Assembly (NCBI RefSeq): GCF_001940225.2
Contig: NZ_CP135164.1
Span: forward strand, 2,294,001 to 2,358,000
Reading direction: 5' to 3'
From: Roseburia sp. 499
Lineage (GTDB): Bacteria > Bacillota > Clostridia > Lachnospirales > Lachnospiraceae
DNA length: 64,000 bases
Part shown: in pieces, positions 1 through 9,100 of the stretch
Layout of the letters: every line of letters starts with the position of its first letter
How positions within the stretch are numbered: position 1 is the stretch's first letter
The notes under the pieces: model-generated
What the model was told of the DNA's origin: nothing
Databases searched by the model: none
Seen by the model: only the letters and a program-made list of their open reading frames with translations
Position numbers and translations under genes: made by a program

Positions 1-949
1 ACAAGTATGCATAATCTCCCAACATTTCGTATACTTCTACTGTACCTTCCAATTCTCCATCTGCCGCCAGTTTAATATCTTCCGCACGTATTCCTACTAT
101 GATATCCTGGTTAATATAATTCTTTCTTCTAATATTTTCCGCTATCTGCTCCGGTAATGGAAATAACGCATCTCCTACCTGTATATGTAACACCCCATTT
201 ACCGGAACGCAAGCTCCTTCCCAAAGATTCATAGGAGGTGTACCTATAAATCCTGCTACAAACACATTTGCAGGATAATTATAAAGTTCCTGCGGTGTAG
301 CGACCTGTTGAATCTCACCATCCTTTAACACGACGATTTTGGTACCAAGTGTCATTGCTTCTACCTGATCGTGCGTTACATAAATAAAGGTACTATCTAA
401 CTCCTGATAAAGTTTGGAAATCTCACCACGCATCTGATTTCTGAGTTTTGCATCCAGGTTTGACAAAGGCTCATCCATTAAAAATACTTTTGGCTTACGC
501 ACAATGGCACGTCCCATTGCCACACGCTGTTTCTGACCACCGGAAAGTTCCTTAGGTTTGCGATTCAGTACCTCGGAAAGACCCAGTTTCTCCGCCACCT
601 CTTCTACCTTTTTCTTTATCTCAGCCTTAGGCACCTTTTTCAGTTTCATACTGTAGGCAATATTGTCGTAAACAGACATATGAGGATACAATGCATAATT
701 CTGAAATACCATTGCCATATCCCGGTCACAGGAAGGCACATCATTCATACGTTTTCCATCTATAAGAAGTTCACCGTCTGAAATCTTCTCTAATCCTGCA
801 ATCATTCGAAGTGTCGTAGACTTACCACATCCGGAAGGTCCTACAAAAATCACAAATTCCTTATCTTTAATGCATAGGTCGAAATCCTTTACCGCCGTTA
901 CTCCACCTTCAAAATTCTTATACATATGTTTTAACTGAATCTCTGCCAC
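1..949 (-). CDS. Sugar ABC transporter ATP-binding protein (MsmK/UgpC/MalK type), C-terminus cut by window edge
   Basis: Nucleotide-binding subunit that would power the carbohydrate importer encoded upstream on the same strand. Visible motifs in order are Walker A GPSGCGKST, signature LSGGQKQRVAMGRAIV, Walker B with VFLMDEPLSNLDAKLR, and the switch histidine in YVTHDQVEAM. Downstream of these lies the start of the TOBE-type regulatory half, which continues to the left edge without a stop. The start is taken as GTG at 949 because GGAGGAAATACT sits directly in front of it; an ATG at 925 is the alternative but has no good ribosome binding site. It is the last visible gene of the run 7585 to 1, 17 bases after the HAD gene. 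ATPases of this type often serve several importers, so partnership with the two permeases rests on position only. Confidence 0.93.
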   Translation of the reverse strand, partial: MAEIQLKHMYKNFEGGVTAVKDFDLCIKDKEFVIFVGPSGCGKSTTLRMIAGLEKISDGELLIDGKRMNDVPSCDRDMAMVFQNYALYPHMSVYDNIAYSMKLKKVPKAEIKKKVEEVAEKLGLSEVLNRKPKELSGGQKQRVAMGRAIVRKPKVFLMDEPLSNLDAKLRNQMRGEISKLYQELDSTFIYVTHDQVEAMTLGTKIVVLKDGEIQQVATPQELYNYPANVFVAGFIGTPPMNLWEGACVPVNGVLHIQVGDALFPLPEQIAENIRRKNYINQDIIVGIRAEDIKLAADGELEGTVEVYEMLGDYAYL

Positions 950-966
950 AGTATTTCCTCCTTATC

Positions 967-1695
967 TTAAATCCTGTCTAATAATTCCGGCAATTCACGG
1001 ATAGACGCAATGACATAATCCGCTTCATTTCCAAAATCGGCTGCCTCGCTGACACCACTTAGCACTCCAATTGCAATTCCACCATTTTTTCTTGCAAAAA
1101 TCATATCATTATAAGTATCCCCTACTACTGCAATTTCCTCCGGTCTTAAAGAAAACTGTTCTGCAAATTCCAAAAACATTTCTTTGTCCGGTTTCGGTTT
1201 TCGTCGTCCATCATCTGCACCAATATAGTCAAAAAATTCCTTTACTCCAATAGAATCCAAACAGTTTTTTGCCGAAATCTCCGTATCTGCTGTAGCCAGC
1301 CCGATTACAATATTCCGGGATTTTAAATTTTCCATTAGTACATTCATGTCCGTGAACAACTGAAATTTTGCATCCCGTCTGGTCACATTCTCATTAAAAA
1401 GTTCTTCTAACTGCTTCCTTGCTTCTGTTACCGAAACCGTCTTTCCTTTTTCTGAAAGCGCTACACAGACATCTTCTGCAATTTCTCCATAAGACTTATA
1501 GGCAAGCGCTCCCCTAGGGTCTACTTCCCCTTTGTCCACTCCAATGGTTCGAAGCAGATGTTGCACTAACTCTTTTGAATCCTCTATTCCATTTCTCCTT
1601 AAAAACACCGGTATTACTGCCGTCGCCGCCTGAAGCCAGAGCGAAAAGAAATCCACCAGAGTTCCATCCTTATCAAACAATATTCCTTTTATCAT
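967..1695 (-). CDS. HAD-superfamily hydrolase, phosphoglycolate phosphatase-like
   Basis: 242-residue cytoplasmic phosphatase of the haloacid dehalogenase fold with an alpha-helical cap. Motif I is LFDKDGTLVD near residue 8, giving the nucleophile and acid Asp pair (DKDGT rather than the more usual DxDGT with a hydrophobic middle residue). Motif II is around GLATADT, motif III is the lysine in RKPKPDKEMF, and motif IV is VGDTYNDMIFA. The substrate cannot be read from sequence. It starts one base after the PHP gene stop and precedes the ABC ATPase, so it is translated as part of the uptake operon. A role in dephosphorylating a sugar phosphate or glycerol-phosphate-like product of the imported compound is inference. 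Confidence 0.9.
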   Translation of the reverse strand: MIKGILFDKDGTLVDFFSLWLQAATAVIPVFLRRNGIEDSKELVQHLLRTIGVDKGEVDPRGALAYKSYGEIAEDVCVALSEKGKTVSVTEARKQLEELFNENVTRRDAKFQLFTDMNVLMENLKSRNIVIGLATADTEISAKNCLDSIGVKEFFDYIGADDGRRKPKPDKEMFLEFAEQFSLRPEEIAVVGDTYNDMIFARKNGGIAIGVLSGVSEAADFGNEADYVIASIRELPELLDRI

Positions 1696-1696
1696 G

Positions 1697-3196
1697 TTAG
1701 TTTTCTCCCATTTTCTCCCATATTTCTTCTATGGTACTGCAAACAGAATCCATTGCTCCACAATAAACAGGATTTACATATCCCAAGAATGCTCCCTGTC
1801 GTTGTCTTACCTCAAGTCTGACCCAATTCCATGTCTGGTCATTCAGTTCTATTTCTTCTTTGATATAAAAATCTCCCGATGTCTTCTCATATACCTTTAC
1901 CGGCAGTTTTTCTCCATTTTTCACTAAAAATACTTTTGGTCTTTCCTTAATTCCTTTGATTTGTGCTTCATAAATAAGAACTATATTTTCTCCGTTTTCT
2001 GTAATCTTATCGCCCGGAAGATATTCCTTCCCTTCTACTGTAATTTGGGGAATAATTTTGCAGAATCTTGTAACACACATGTGTCCCTTTCTCACCTGTT
2101 CCATCAAGTTCTTTGGTGACAATCCTTCGCAAAATACATAAGTACCCGGATCGCCTGCAATAGACGGAAGGTCTGCCCCTTCATAACGCTCTTCTATCAG
2201 ATTATGGGAGTCACTTCCCCCCACTCCCCAAATCTTGTGCCCGTCCTTCCAAAGTTCATCCAGAAAACAAATTGCCTGGTCATTAGATGATGGAGCATCC
2301 TGATAAGTAGGGTCATTGACAATCTCCACACATTGAAAATCCTCAAGACTTGTTTTTCCATACTTCCATTTCCAAACGGTAAGAAATGGATGATTCAAAC
2401 TAACAATCCATCCCTTCTTGTTTGCTTCTTTTATAGTCTCTTCCACATACTTTTCCATCTGTGGCGTTCCATTGTACATTACAATTTCCAGTAATTTTTC
2501 CGGCATTTCCGTAATACCAAACAAATTAAAATGTCCATCCTCGGTAGTAATCTCAATTCCCGGCAAAATGCAAAGATCTGTATCACACCACCCAGTGTGC
2601 ATCAGATTGTGCTCAGTAGGCACATAAAAGTCCATTTCCATGTCCTTTGCTTTTTTCATGGCATTTCTTATGGTTTCCTTCCCATCAGATAATCTGGTAT
2701 GGGTATGAAAATCGCCTTTATACCATCTTGTTTCCGCCTGATATATCTGATTCCAATCATATTTTTCCGGTGATATATGAAAACTACCTTCCTCTACCCA
2801 AATCCATTTTCCAATTGGCTCTGTTATCTCAGAGATTTCATCTGTCACTACCGTTTCCAATACTATAGTCTTATCCCCCAATTGCTGTTTTACAGTCTCT
2901 GTAAAAATACCAAAATAAATTTTCCATTCTCCCGGTAAAATTCTTCCCGGTACCCCACCAATTGCAGTATGAGTGCCTTCTGTTCCAACTGCCAGTTTCT
3001 GCGCTCCGTAGCCTAACAGCTTTTGAAGCCGGATAGCACCAGTCTCATCCCGTAAAACAACAAATCCTATATAGCTGCATCCTTCCGGCACTTTAATATC
3101 TAAATATAATGTTTTTAATTCATGAGGAATCACAAAGGATTCCTCATGAAGATTTTCTGCCTCCCGGCTGATTGTAAAGTTAATTATTTCTCTCAT
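1697..3196 (-). CDS. PHP-domain metallohydrolase (CehA/McbA family), 499 aa
   Basis: The N-terminal ~150 residues form a beta-rich region without a motif I recognise. The PHP metal-binding domain follows: GDFHTHTRLSDG (about residue 160), PTEHN, LPGIEITTEDGHFNLFG, VSLNHPF and GGSDSHN. These His, Asp and Glu residues are the expected metal ligands, so the enzyme should be an active phosphoesterase or related hydrolase. There is no signal peptide, so it should act in the cytoplasm. The CehA/McbA family includes carbamate and phosphodiester hydrolases. Its place between the binding protein and the HAD phosphatase suggests consecutive hydrolysis of an imported phosphodiester such as a glycerophosphodiester; this is inference from gene order. 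ATG start at 3196, 14 bases after the binding-protein stop. Confidence 0.85.
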   Translation of the reverse strand: MREIINFTISREAENLHEESFVIPHELKTLYLDIKVPEGCSYIGFVVLRDETGAIRLQKLLGYGAQKLAVGTEGTHTAIGGVPGRILPGEWKIYFGIFTETVKQQLGDKTIVLETVVTDEISEITEPIGKWIWVEEGSFHISPEKYDWNQIYQAETRWYKGDFHTHTRLSDGKETIRNAMKKAKDMEMDFYVPTEHNLMHTGWCDTDLCILPGIEITTEDGHFNLFGITEMPEKLLEIVMYNGTPQMEKYVEETIKEANKKGWIVSLNHPFLTVWKWKYGKTSLEDFQCVEIVNDPTYQDAPSSNDQAICFLDELWKDGHKIWGVGGSDSHNLIEERYEGADLPSIAGDPGTYVFCEGLSPKNLMEQVRKGHMCVTRFCKIIPQITVEGKEYLPGDKITENGENIVLIYEAQIKGIKERPKVFLVKNGEKLPVKVYEKTSGDFYIKEEIELNDQTWNWVRLEVRQRQGAFLGYVNPVYCGAMDSVCSTIEEIWEKMGEN

Positions 3197-3210
3197 GTTC
3201 TATATCTTCT

Positions 3211-4515
3211 CTATTTATTAATACTGTCCAATGCTTCCTGAGCAGTCTTTTGTGCCTCATCTAATGCTTCTTTTGCAGGAACATTTTCCAATTCTACTTT
3301 ATCTGCTGCAATACTTAATGCATCAAAAATCTTTCCTCCGGTTGGATCAGTTAAAGCAGGAGTTCCATGGGATGCCTGTGAAATCGGAACCAGTGCCTGT
3401 GGATTTTCTTCTGTATATGCCTTAAATTCCTCTACTTCCAGCGTAGACTGACGTACTGCTACATATCCTGTTGCCATGGACCATTTTGCCTGATTTTCCG
3501 GTGAAGTAAAGTATTTCATAAATTCATATACTCCCTGTTTTGTCTCATCATCGGAATCTTCCAGCATAACCAACTGTAATGCATCTGCGGTCGGTGCAGA
3601 AGGATTGTCATTAAATCCCGGCTGTTCCATTGCTGCTACAATGCTAAAATCAAGGTCTGCCTGGTCTCCGGAAGAACCTGTGTATCCACCAGCTTTGTTC
3701 TGAAGCACGTCATCAATGGTAGTATACCAGTACTCCCAGCCCTGTCCGCCGGAATTTACCTTCATAATCTTGTCATCATGAATCCACTGACGGAAGGACT
3801 CCCATACTTCTACCCATTCTTCAGAATTAATCATAACAGTCTTTCCATCTTCGCTTAACAGAGATGCGCCATTACTTAATGCTGCATCTACCAGGTTTGG
3901 ACTTCCCCACATTGGCTCCCATCCTACAAAAGAACCATCTGCACTTGTCATAGCCGCTGCTGCTTCTGCTAAATCCTGCCATGTCTGAATGGACTCTGGA
4001 TCAATACCTGCCTTTTCAAAAGCTGCTATATTGTAATAAAAAATCTGTGTTGTTCCATATGCAGGCAGTGCAAAAGTTTTTCCATCTTCATTGACACCCT
4101 GATCAAAAAATACACTTAAGTAATCATCTTTCTGGAAATCAGAATCTTCGTCGATAAATTTGCTTAAATCTGCTACCAGATTTTTTTCAGAAAGGTTTCT
4201 AGACTTATCTACATCTAAAAGTGCCATATCCGGCGCATTGTTTCCTGCAATTCCTGCCTGAAGTTTTTCGTAGGTTTCCGTATAATCTGCCTGCGTAGTT
4301 GTTACAATTTCATATTTGTCCTGAGATGCATTAAAATCATCCACAATATCCTGAAATACGTTTACTGCTGTTTTTCCACCTGAATACCAGAAATCAATCT
4401 GAATCTTTCCATCTGCTGTTTTTGTTGCTTCTTTTGAACCATTGCTTCCACATCCGGTAAGCAATCCCGCAACCATTGTCATTCCTAACAATGCTGCTAA
4501 TAATCTTTTTTTCAT
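3211..4515 (-). CDS. Extracellular solute-binding lipoprotein of a carbohydrate ABC importer (family 1)
   Basis: 434 residues with a lipoprotein signal peptide: Lys/Arg-rich start, hydrophobic core and lipobox LLTGC with the lipidated Cys at residue 22. The mature part has the usual look of family-1 sugar-binding proteins, with DFWYSGGKT near the start of the mature domain, a first lobe containing NNAPDMALLD, and the ALPAYGTTQIFYYN hinge segment. It would be anchored on the outer face of the membrane and deliver ligand to the two permeases encoded upstream. The ligand is unknown; the UgpB/MsmE type covers glycerol-3-phosphate and oligosaccharides, and the PHP and HAD genes nearby fit a phosphorylated ligand. 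Confidence 0.93.
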   Translation of the reverse strand: MKKRLLAALLGMTMVAGLLTGCGSNGSKEATKTADGKIQIDFWYSGGKTAVNVFQDIVDDFNASQDKYEIVTTTQADYTETYEKLQAGIAGNNAPDMALLDVDKSRNLSEKNLVADLSKFIDEDSDFQKDDYLSVFFDQGVNEDGKTFALPAYGTTQIFYYNIAAFEKAGIDPESIQTWQDLAEAAAAMTSADGSFVGWEPMWGSPNLVDAALSNGASLLSEDGKTVMINSEEWVEVWESFRQWIHDDKIMKVNSGGQGWEYWYTTIDDVLQNKAGGYTGSSGDQADLDFSIVAAMEQPGFNDNPSAPTADALQLVMLEDSDDETKQGVYEFMKYFTSPENQAKWSMATGYVAVRQSTLEVEEFKAYTEENPQALVPISQASHGTPALTDPTGGKIFDALSIAADKVELENVPAKEALDEAQKTAQEALDSINK

Positions 4516-4566
4516 GTTTTTCTCTCCTTGTTTTTGCTGTTTATTATTTCTATATATAAAAGGGAT

Positions 4567-5403
4567 TTACCCCTTCATACCGGTATCTCCACCAATTCCA
4601 TTGATAAACCATTTCTGGGTAAATGCAAACAGAATCAACAGTGGTAATACAATCAAGGCACTTCCCGCCATAACAAGAGGCCATTCTGTTCCATATGCGC
4701 CTCCTTCAATAAAGAACTTTCGAAGTCCCTGAGAAACCATCATTTTTTCATTAGAATCTGTAATCAGAGAAGGCCACATATAACTGTTGTAACAGGTAAT
4801 AAAATTCATCAGTCCAAAGGTAATAAAAGAGGACTTTGTCATAGGGCATACCACCTGCCACAAAATTTTCCATTGGGATGCCCCGTCAATCCTTGCCGCC
4901 TCTATTACTCCCACAGGCACCTGCATAAATGCCTGCCGAAGCAGAAAGATTCCGAAAATACTGACACAGTTAGATAAAATCAAACCGGTAAAAGTATTAA
5001 GCAAACTGAGTTTAGAAAGAATAATGTAACTCGGAATATAAGTGGCTGCCGTTGGCAGCATATAAGTTCCCATGATAATGGCAAACAGTATTTTTCTTCC
5101 CTTAAACTTCATAAACACAATGGCATAAGCAATCATAGCTGCTGTTACAATCTGAATTGCTAATGTAAGAACTGATACAAATAAACTGTTCCATACATAT
5201 TTCAGTAATGGCGAATTGAAAATAACCTCATAAAAATTATTCCATTGAAACTCTGCCGGAAAAAACTTTGACACATCCATAATCTCCGCTTTTGTCTTCA
5301 ACGCACTCAGCATCATCCATAGAAAAGGAAATGCCGTAAATACACTGAATACAAAAAGCAATAACACTTTTCCCGTCTTTTGCAATCCTATTTTTATCTT
5401 CAT
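4567..5403 (-). CDS. Carbohydrate ABC transporter permease (MalG/UgpE type)
   Basis: 278-residue integral membrane protein with six predicted helices, the first at about residues 10-35 (LLLFVFSVFTAFPFLWMM). The cytoplasmic coupling loop EAARIDGASQWKILWQVVCPM is the EAA motif of binding-protein-dependent permeases and contacts the ATPase. The C-terminus ends shortly after the last helix, typical of the MalG-like partner. It follows the first permease by 18 bases and would form a heterodimer with it. The ATG at 5403 has GGAGGCGG-like sequence upstream. Confidence 0.92.
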   Translation of the reverse strand: MKIKIGLQKTGKVLLLFVFSVFTAFPFLWMMLSALKTKAEIMDVSKFFPAEFQWNNFYEVIFNSPLLKYVWNSLFVSVLTLAIQIVTAAMIAYAIVFMKFKGRKILFAIIMGTYMLPTAATYIPSYIILSKLSLLNTFTGLILSNCVSIFGIFLLRQAFMQVPVGVIEAARIDGASQWKILWQVVCPMTKSSFITFGLMNFITCYNSYMWPSLITDSNEKMMVSQGLRKFFIEGGAYGTEWPLVMAGSALIVLPLLILFAFTQKWFINGIGGDTGMKG

Positions 5404-5421
5404 CTTGTTTCCGCCTCCTCT

Positions 5422-6303
5422 TTAGTAATGTACCCATTTCTTAGAACCGGTGAATTGAACCACAGACAGCAGCACGGTAATCAGAATCAACACAATGGCT
5501 ACCGCAGTTGCCTGTCCCATGTTAAATTCCTCAAATCCTAACTGGTAATACATATAGAGTAACGTTCTGGTGCTACCGGAAGGTCCTCCCTGGGTCAAAA
5601 TCTGAATCTGGTCATATGCCTGAAGAGAATTGACCATGGTAATAATCATTAGGAAAAAAGTGGTAGGTGAGATACACGGAATGGTCACATCCCGAAATCT
5701 CTGCCAGCTCTTTGCTCCGTCCATTCCACTTGCTTCATAGAGTTCCTTGGGCACCTTTTCCAACGCTGATAAATAAAATATCATAGCATATCCAAGACTC
5801 TTCCAGACCGTTACAATAATTACGGCAATCATCGCCGTTTGCGAACTCTTAATCCACTGAAGTCCCGGCAGCCCCAAAAAGTCCAGTATGGCATTGGCGA
5901 TACCGGAACTTGGATCATAAATCCATGTCCATACAATGGAAACTGCAACGGTCGGTGTAACCCATGGCGAAAAAAGAATGAATTTAATAATTCCACTTCC
6001 TTTAAAAGACTTTTGCATCAACAATGCCAATAACAATCCCAGCACAATTGTTGGAATCAAGGTTCCAATAGTAAATACTACCGTATTCCACAAAACATCA
6101 TAAAAACGCTGGTCTTTGAACAATGCTATAAAATTATCAAAAAATACAAAATTATAGTTTGGAGACATATAGTCCCAATCGGTAAAACTAATGTATATGG
6201 ATCTCAAAATAGGATAAATCCAAAATACAATCAAAGGTATCAGTGCCGGAATTACAAACAACCACGCACTACTTATTTTCTTTACTGTCAATTTCCTTTT
6301 CAT
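5422..6303 (-). CDS. Carbohydrate ABC transporter permease (MalF/UgpA type)
   Basis: 293 residues, six membrane helices, the first at about 13-35 (WLFVIPALIPLIVFWIYPIL). The EAA loop is seen as ELYEASGMDGAKSWQRFRDV. The motif TQGGPSGSTRTLLYMYY near the C-terminus is characteristic of the UgpA/LacF permease type. Its first 35 bases overlap the end of the MATE gene in another frame, so translational coupling to that gene is likely. Pairs with the downstream MalG-type permease. Confidence 0.92.
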   Translation of the reverse strand: MKRKLTVKKISSAWLFVIPALIPLIVFWIYPILRSIYISFTDWDYMSPNYNFVFFDNFIALFKDQRFYDVLWNTVVFTIGTLIPTIVLGLLLALLMQKSFKGSGIIKFILFSPWVTPTVAVSIVWTWIYDPSSGIANAILDFLGLPGLQWIKSSQTAMIAVIIVTVWKSLGYAMIFYLSALEKVPKELYEASGMDGAKSWQRFRDVTIPCISPTTFFLMIITMVNSLQAYDQIQILTQGGPSGSTRTLLYMYYQLGFEEFNMGQATAVAIVLILITVLLSVVQFTGSKKWVHY

Positions 6304-7585
6304 TTCTTATCCTTCCTCGTTTTTCTATCACTAAAATCAGTTTATAAATAAGAAGCATACATCCCGCCGTTACCGGAAAGGCAATCCATACTCCATTGAT
6401 TTCTGCAAATACCGGAAAAAGATACAATAACACCGGCGCAATCAGAAAGCTCTCTACATAAGTATGAAAAACCGCCTTTTTTGTCTGCATGGTAGCATTC
6501 AAATATGCCGTATTAAACTTTACAAATCCAAGCAAAAGAAAAGCTGATGCACTGATTCTCATTCCTGTCCAAAAATACCCCAAAGCTCCACCGGACAAGC
6601 CGAACCATCTTCCTATGTACGAAGATAATCCTACTGTTAATACTGTAGCTGTTACTCCAATGATACACGCAAGCATATAAGCAATTTTTCGAATCTGTTT
6701 TACTTCTTCCTGTTTTCCTGCTCCATAATAATAGCTCATTAATGGCTGAGTCCCATCTCCAATTCCGGATAACATATACTGCACCGGAAAGGTAATATAA
6801 GATATGACTGCATAACACGCTACTGCTTCTTCTCCTCCGTAAACAAGACACTGCCAATTCGTAAAAATCAGTGTAACAGACGGCGCTATGGACATTCCAA
6901 ATGCTGTAATTCCTGTCTTTATGATGTTACTGCATAACTGCCTTTCCAGATAAGGCTTCACCTTCTGCTTTCTCCACAAAAGAATCATACTAATACAAAC
7001 TACAATTCCTTGCGCAATCACAGTTCCATAGGCCGCTCCCTGAATCCCAAGTCCCTGTTCAAACATCAGATAGTAATTCACACTAATATTGGCAATCAAC
7101 CCTGTAATCATACTTACCATAGCAGCCACTGACATATTCATATTTCTAAGAATGGGAAGCATACCGGTTCCCAATATCTGAAGAATACTGCCCTTTACTA
7201 TAATCTCACTATATTTCTCCGCTTCCTCATATACTACATTTTGTGCACCCAATATTTTTAAAATCTCTTGGTAGCACACCAAAAGCAAAATTGTAATAGC
7301 TACACCTGCCACTGTCAGCAGTGTAACTGTATTATTTCCTGCCCGTTGACTTTCTTCTTGTTCTCCCTGTCCTCTGGAATGAGAAATCAGAACACTTCCT
7401 CCGACTCCAATTCCAATGCCAATTGCTGTAATCACTGCTGTAATAGGCCATGCAATATTTATTGCTGCCAATCCGATATCTCCGGTGGCCTTTCCAATAA
7501 ACAGACCATCCACCACACTATACATTCCAGATAAAGTCAGAGAAACAATCGTAGGCAAAGAGTCTTTCAAGATTTTCTTCAGCAT
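6269..7585 (-). CDS. MATE-family multidrug/metabolite exporter
   Basis: 438 residues with about twelve predicted helices arranged as two six-helix halves, as usual for MATE antiporters. The first half contains GLFIGKATGDIGLAAINIAWP and GGSVLISHSRGQG, both typical of the family. MATE proteins export cationic drugs or metabolites using a Na+ or H+ gradient. The gene is the first of the minus-strand run and overlaps the first sugar permease by 35 bases, an unusual placement of an exporter at the head of an uptake operon. Start ATG at 7585 has GAAAGGAACAGTC in front. The substrate is not readable. Confidence 0.9.
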   Translation of the reverse strand: MLKKILKDSLPTIVSLTLSGMYSVVDGLFIGKATGDIGLAAINIAWPITAVITAIGIGIGVGGSVLISHSRGQGEQEESQRAGNNTVTLLTVAGVAITILLLVCYQEILKILGAQNVVYEEAEKYSEIIVKGSILQILGTGMLPILRNMNMSVAAMVSMITGLIANISVNYYLMFEQGLGIQGAAYGTVIAQGIVVCISMILLWRKQKVKPYLERQLCSNIIKTGITAFGMSIAPSVTLIFTNWQCLVYGGEEAVACYAVISYITFPVQYMLSGIGDGTQPLMSYYYGAGKQEEVKQIRKIAYMLACIIGVTATVLTVGLSSYIGRWFGLSGGALGYFWTGMRISASAFLLLGFVKFNTAYLNATMQTKKAVFHTYVESFLIAPVLLYLFPVFAEINGVWIAFPVTAGCMLLIYKLILVIEKRGRIRNEKEIDSKENK

Positions 7586-7704
7586 GACTGTTCCTTTCTG
7601 TCATTTTCCTTTCACGTCCTGCATAATAACACATCTTTTTTAGAGCAATCATCAAATCTATGTAAAATCTTGGTAAACGAATTTTGCCTAAAACCAAGAA
7701 AAAA

Positions 7705-7722
7705 TCGGAGCAATGCTCCGAC
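7705..7722 (-). terminator. Rho-independent terminator after the RpiR-type regulator
   Basis: On the minus strand the stem CGGAGCA/TGCTCCG is followed by a T-rich run (ATTTTTTCTT), 20 bases beyond the regulator stop. It separates the regulator transcript from the MATE-led transporter operon. Confidence 0.8.
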
Positions 7723-7740
7723 TTTTCCTCTTACTGTTCT

Positions 7741-8616
7741 TTATTCCATTTGCTTTGCACGCTCCGAAATATCCTCTTCAAATTCCCTGGTAGATTTACT
7801 AAGCTGCTCACTAAAACGTTCCATATCACTTTCCATAATGGCTGCACAAAGTGTATCCACAAATGCAATCTGTGAAATCCGGGATGCTATCCATCTGCTG
7901 ACCTCATGTGCATAAATGGTGGGAGTTACAAATACATAATCTGCACATTCTGCCAATGTTGATTCTGCATCTCCTGTTACCGCTACTGTAACTGCTCCAC
8001 ACTGCTTCGCTGCCTTTAACGCCTCGATAACAGCTATGGTTTCTCCCGAAATGGAAAAACTCACTGCCACATCTTTCTCTCCCAAATGTCCTGCACTAAT
8101 TTTTTGAAAAAATAAATCTGAATAATTCCTACTGGTAAGTCCCAGATGTAAAAGTCTTCCTGAAAGTTCTGCTGCTGCATTTGCTGAATTATCTGTTCCA
8201 TAGACATCAATAATTTTTGCCCTTTTCATAATTTTTACCACTTGATTCAACTGATTCATATCCAAATGACCTGCCATATCCGCTATCATCTGAATATCAT
8301 CTCGAATAATCTGAAGAACACCATTTTCCTTTCGTCCTTCCCCTCTTTTCCGAAATCCCTCCGCAATCTCAAGAACCGTTCCTTCTTCTTTCTGTCCCAT
8401 GTTTTTCCAAACCTCATGCTGAAAAGCAGACCAGCTCTCATACCCACATACTTTCAGCATCCGTAATACAGTGGGCTGCCCGACTTCTGCTCCCTTGGCA
8501 CATTCCCGAATCGTCATGGTTCCAGCTCGTTCCTCCTGCTGCAATAAATAATCCGCTACTTGTTGCTGCTGTTTACTAAGTTTGGGATAGTGTACCTTCA
8601 ATTCAATCTTCCACAT
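7741..8616 (-). CDS. MurR/RpiR-family transcriptional regulator
   Basis: N-terminal HTH_6 domain (PKLSKQQQQVADYLLQ, then MTIRECAKGAEVGQPTVLRMLKVCGY, about residues 8-60) followed by an SIS sugar-phosphate isomerase-like domain (IDVYGTDNSANAAAELSGRLLHLG, and VAVSFSISGETIAVIEALKAAKQ split by short loops). SIS domains bind phosphosugars, so this protein probably senses an intermediate of the neighbouring uptake pathway. The open frame extends upstream to 8667, but the start at 8616 is chosen because GGAGGAGAATT precedes it and the family begins just before the HTH. It lies directly upstream of the transporter operon on the same strand, the usual place for its local regulator. Confidence 0.88.
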   Translation of the reverse strand: MWKIELKVHYPKLSKQQQQVADYLLQQEERAGTMTIRECAKGAEVGQPTVLRMLKVCGYESWSAFQHEVWKNMGQKEEGTVLEIAEGFRKRGEGRKENGVLQIIRDDIQMIADMAGHLDMNQLNQVVKIMKRAKIIDVYGTDNSANAAAELSGRLLHLGLTSRNYSDLFFQKISAGHLGEKDVAVSFSISGETIAVIEALKAAKQCGAVTVAVTGDAESTLAECADYVFVTPTIYAHEVSRWIASRISQIAFVDTLCAAIMESDMERFSEQLSKSTREFEEDISERAKQME

Positions 8617-8811
8617 AATTCTCCTCCGTCTTTTGCGTAGCATTGCTCCGTTTTTTTCTTTTTTCATTATAGCACAGAGGATTTTACAAAGTCTGGGATT
8701 TTACGAAGATTTTACACAAGAAATGCTAAAACCAATCTACTACTCTCGATACTAATTCACTGTCACACCCTTATTTCTTTGTCATATTCTAAAAGAAAAA
8801 GAAGATTTCCT

Positions 8812-8961
8812 ATGCCGAATGATTTTGACCGCTGGCGTGGCTGTCCTCCATGCCGTTGCGACCGTGACCGCAGAGATGATAGACGTGATGGCCGTAGAGA
8901 TGACAGACGTGACGACCGCAGAGACGATAGACGTGACGACCGCCGTGATAGACGCGACTAG
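8812..8961 (+). CDS. Small Arg/Asp-repeat protein, about 49 aa
   Basis: An open frame encoding a short Cys-containing head (MPNDFDRWRGCPPCRC) followed by seven to eight repeats of the unit DRRD/DGRRD, a strongly charged polyampholyte. The DNA itself is a tandem 12-base repeat (around GACGACCGTAGA). ATG at 8812 follows AAGAAG, a weak ribosome site; a TTG at 8779 would add eleven residues. I do not recognise the function. Short charged-repeat proteins with a CxxC head occur among spore coat and RNA-associated proteins, but that is only a suggestion. The alternative is a non-coding simple repeat. Confidence 0.45.
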   Translation: MPNDFDRWRGCPPCRCDRDRRDDRRDGRRDDRRDDRRDDRRDDRRDRRD

Positions 8962-8986
8962 TATTAATACGGTATTAATATAATAA

Positions 8987-9010
8987 AGAGCCCAGTATTT
9001 ACTGGGCTCT
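8987..9010 (-). terminator. Hairpin terminator, probably the original terminator of tRNA-Gly
   Basis: Perfect 10-bp stem AGAGCCCAGT/ACTGGGCTCT with a 4-base loop. The T-rich tail (TTTATTATATT) is on the minus strand only. It sits 4 bases outside the left 26-bp repeat. If the island between the repeats is removed, this hairpin falls immediately after the tRNA-Gly 3' end, in the right orientation. Confidence 0.75.
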
Positions 9011-9013
9011 TGG

Positions 9014-9039
9014 AGAGCGATAGACGGGGCTCGAACCCG
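9014..9039. repeat. Left attachment-site repeat (copy of tRNA-Gly 3' end)
   Basis: 26 bases identical to 15225-15250, covering the last part of the T-arm, the acceptor strand and one flanking base of tRNA-Gly. The rest of the tRNA is absent here. This is the signature of site-specific integration into a tRNA gene, the second copy being the far end of the inserted element. Confidence 0.88.
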
Positions 9040-9100
9040 ATTAGCAAAAAAGTACCAATCTTAGGAAAGAAAGGAGCTTCGTACATCTTCGTTCTCTGAT

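Noticed and set aside
8779..8811. TTG-initiated extension of the Arg/Asp-repeat protein
   Set aside because: No ribosome site before the TTG, and the extra residues are Lys/Ser-rich without clear conservation signs; ATG at 8812 kept with low confidence.
8842..8960. CRISPR-like array in the repeated region
   Set aside because: The repeats are contiguous 12-base coding repeats without spacers.
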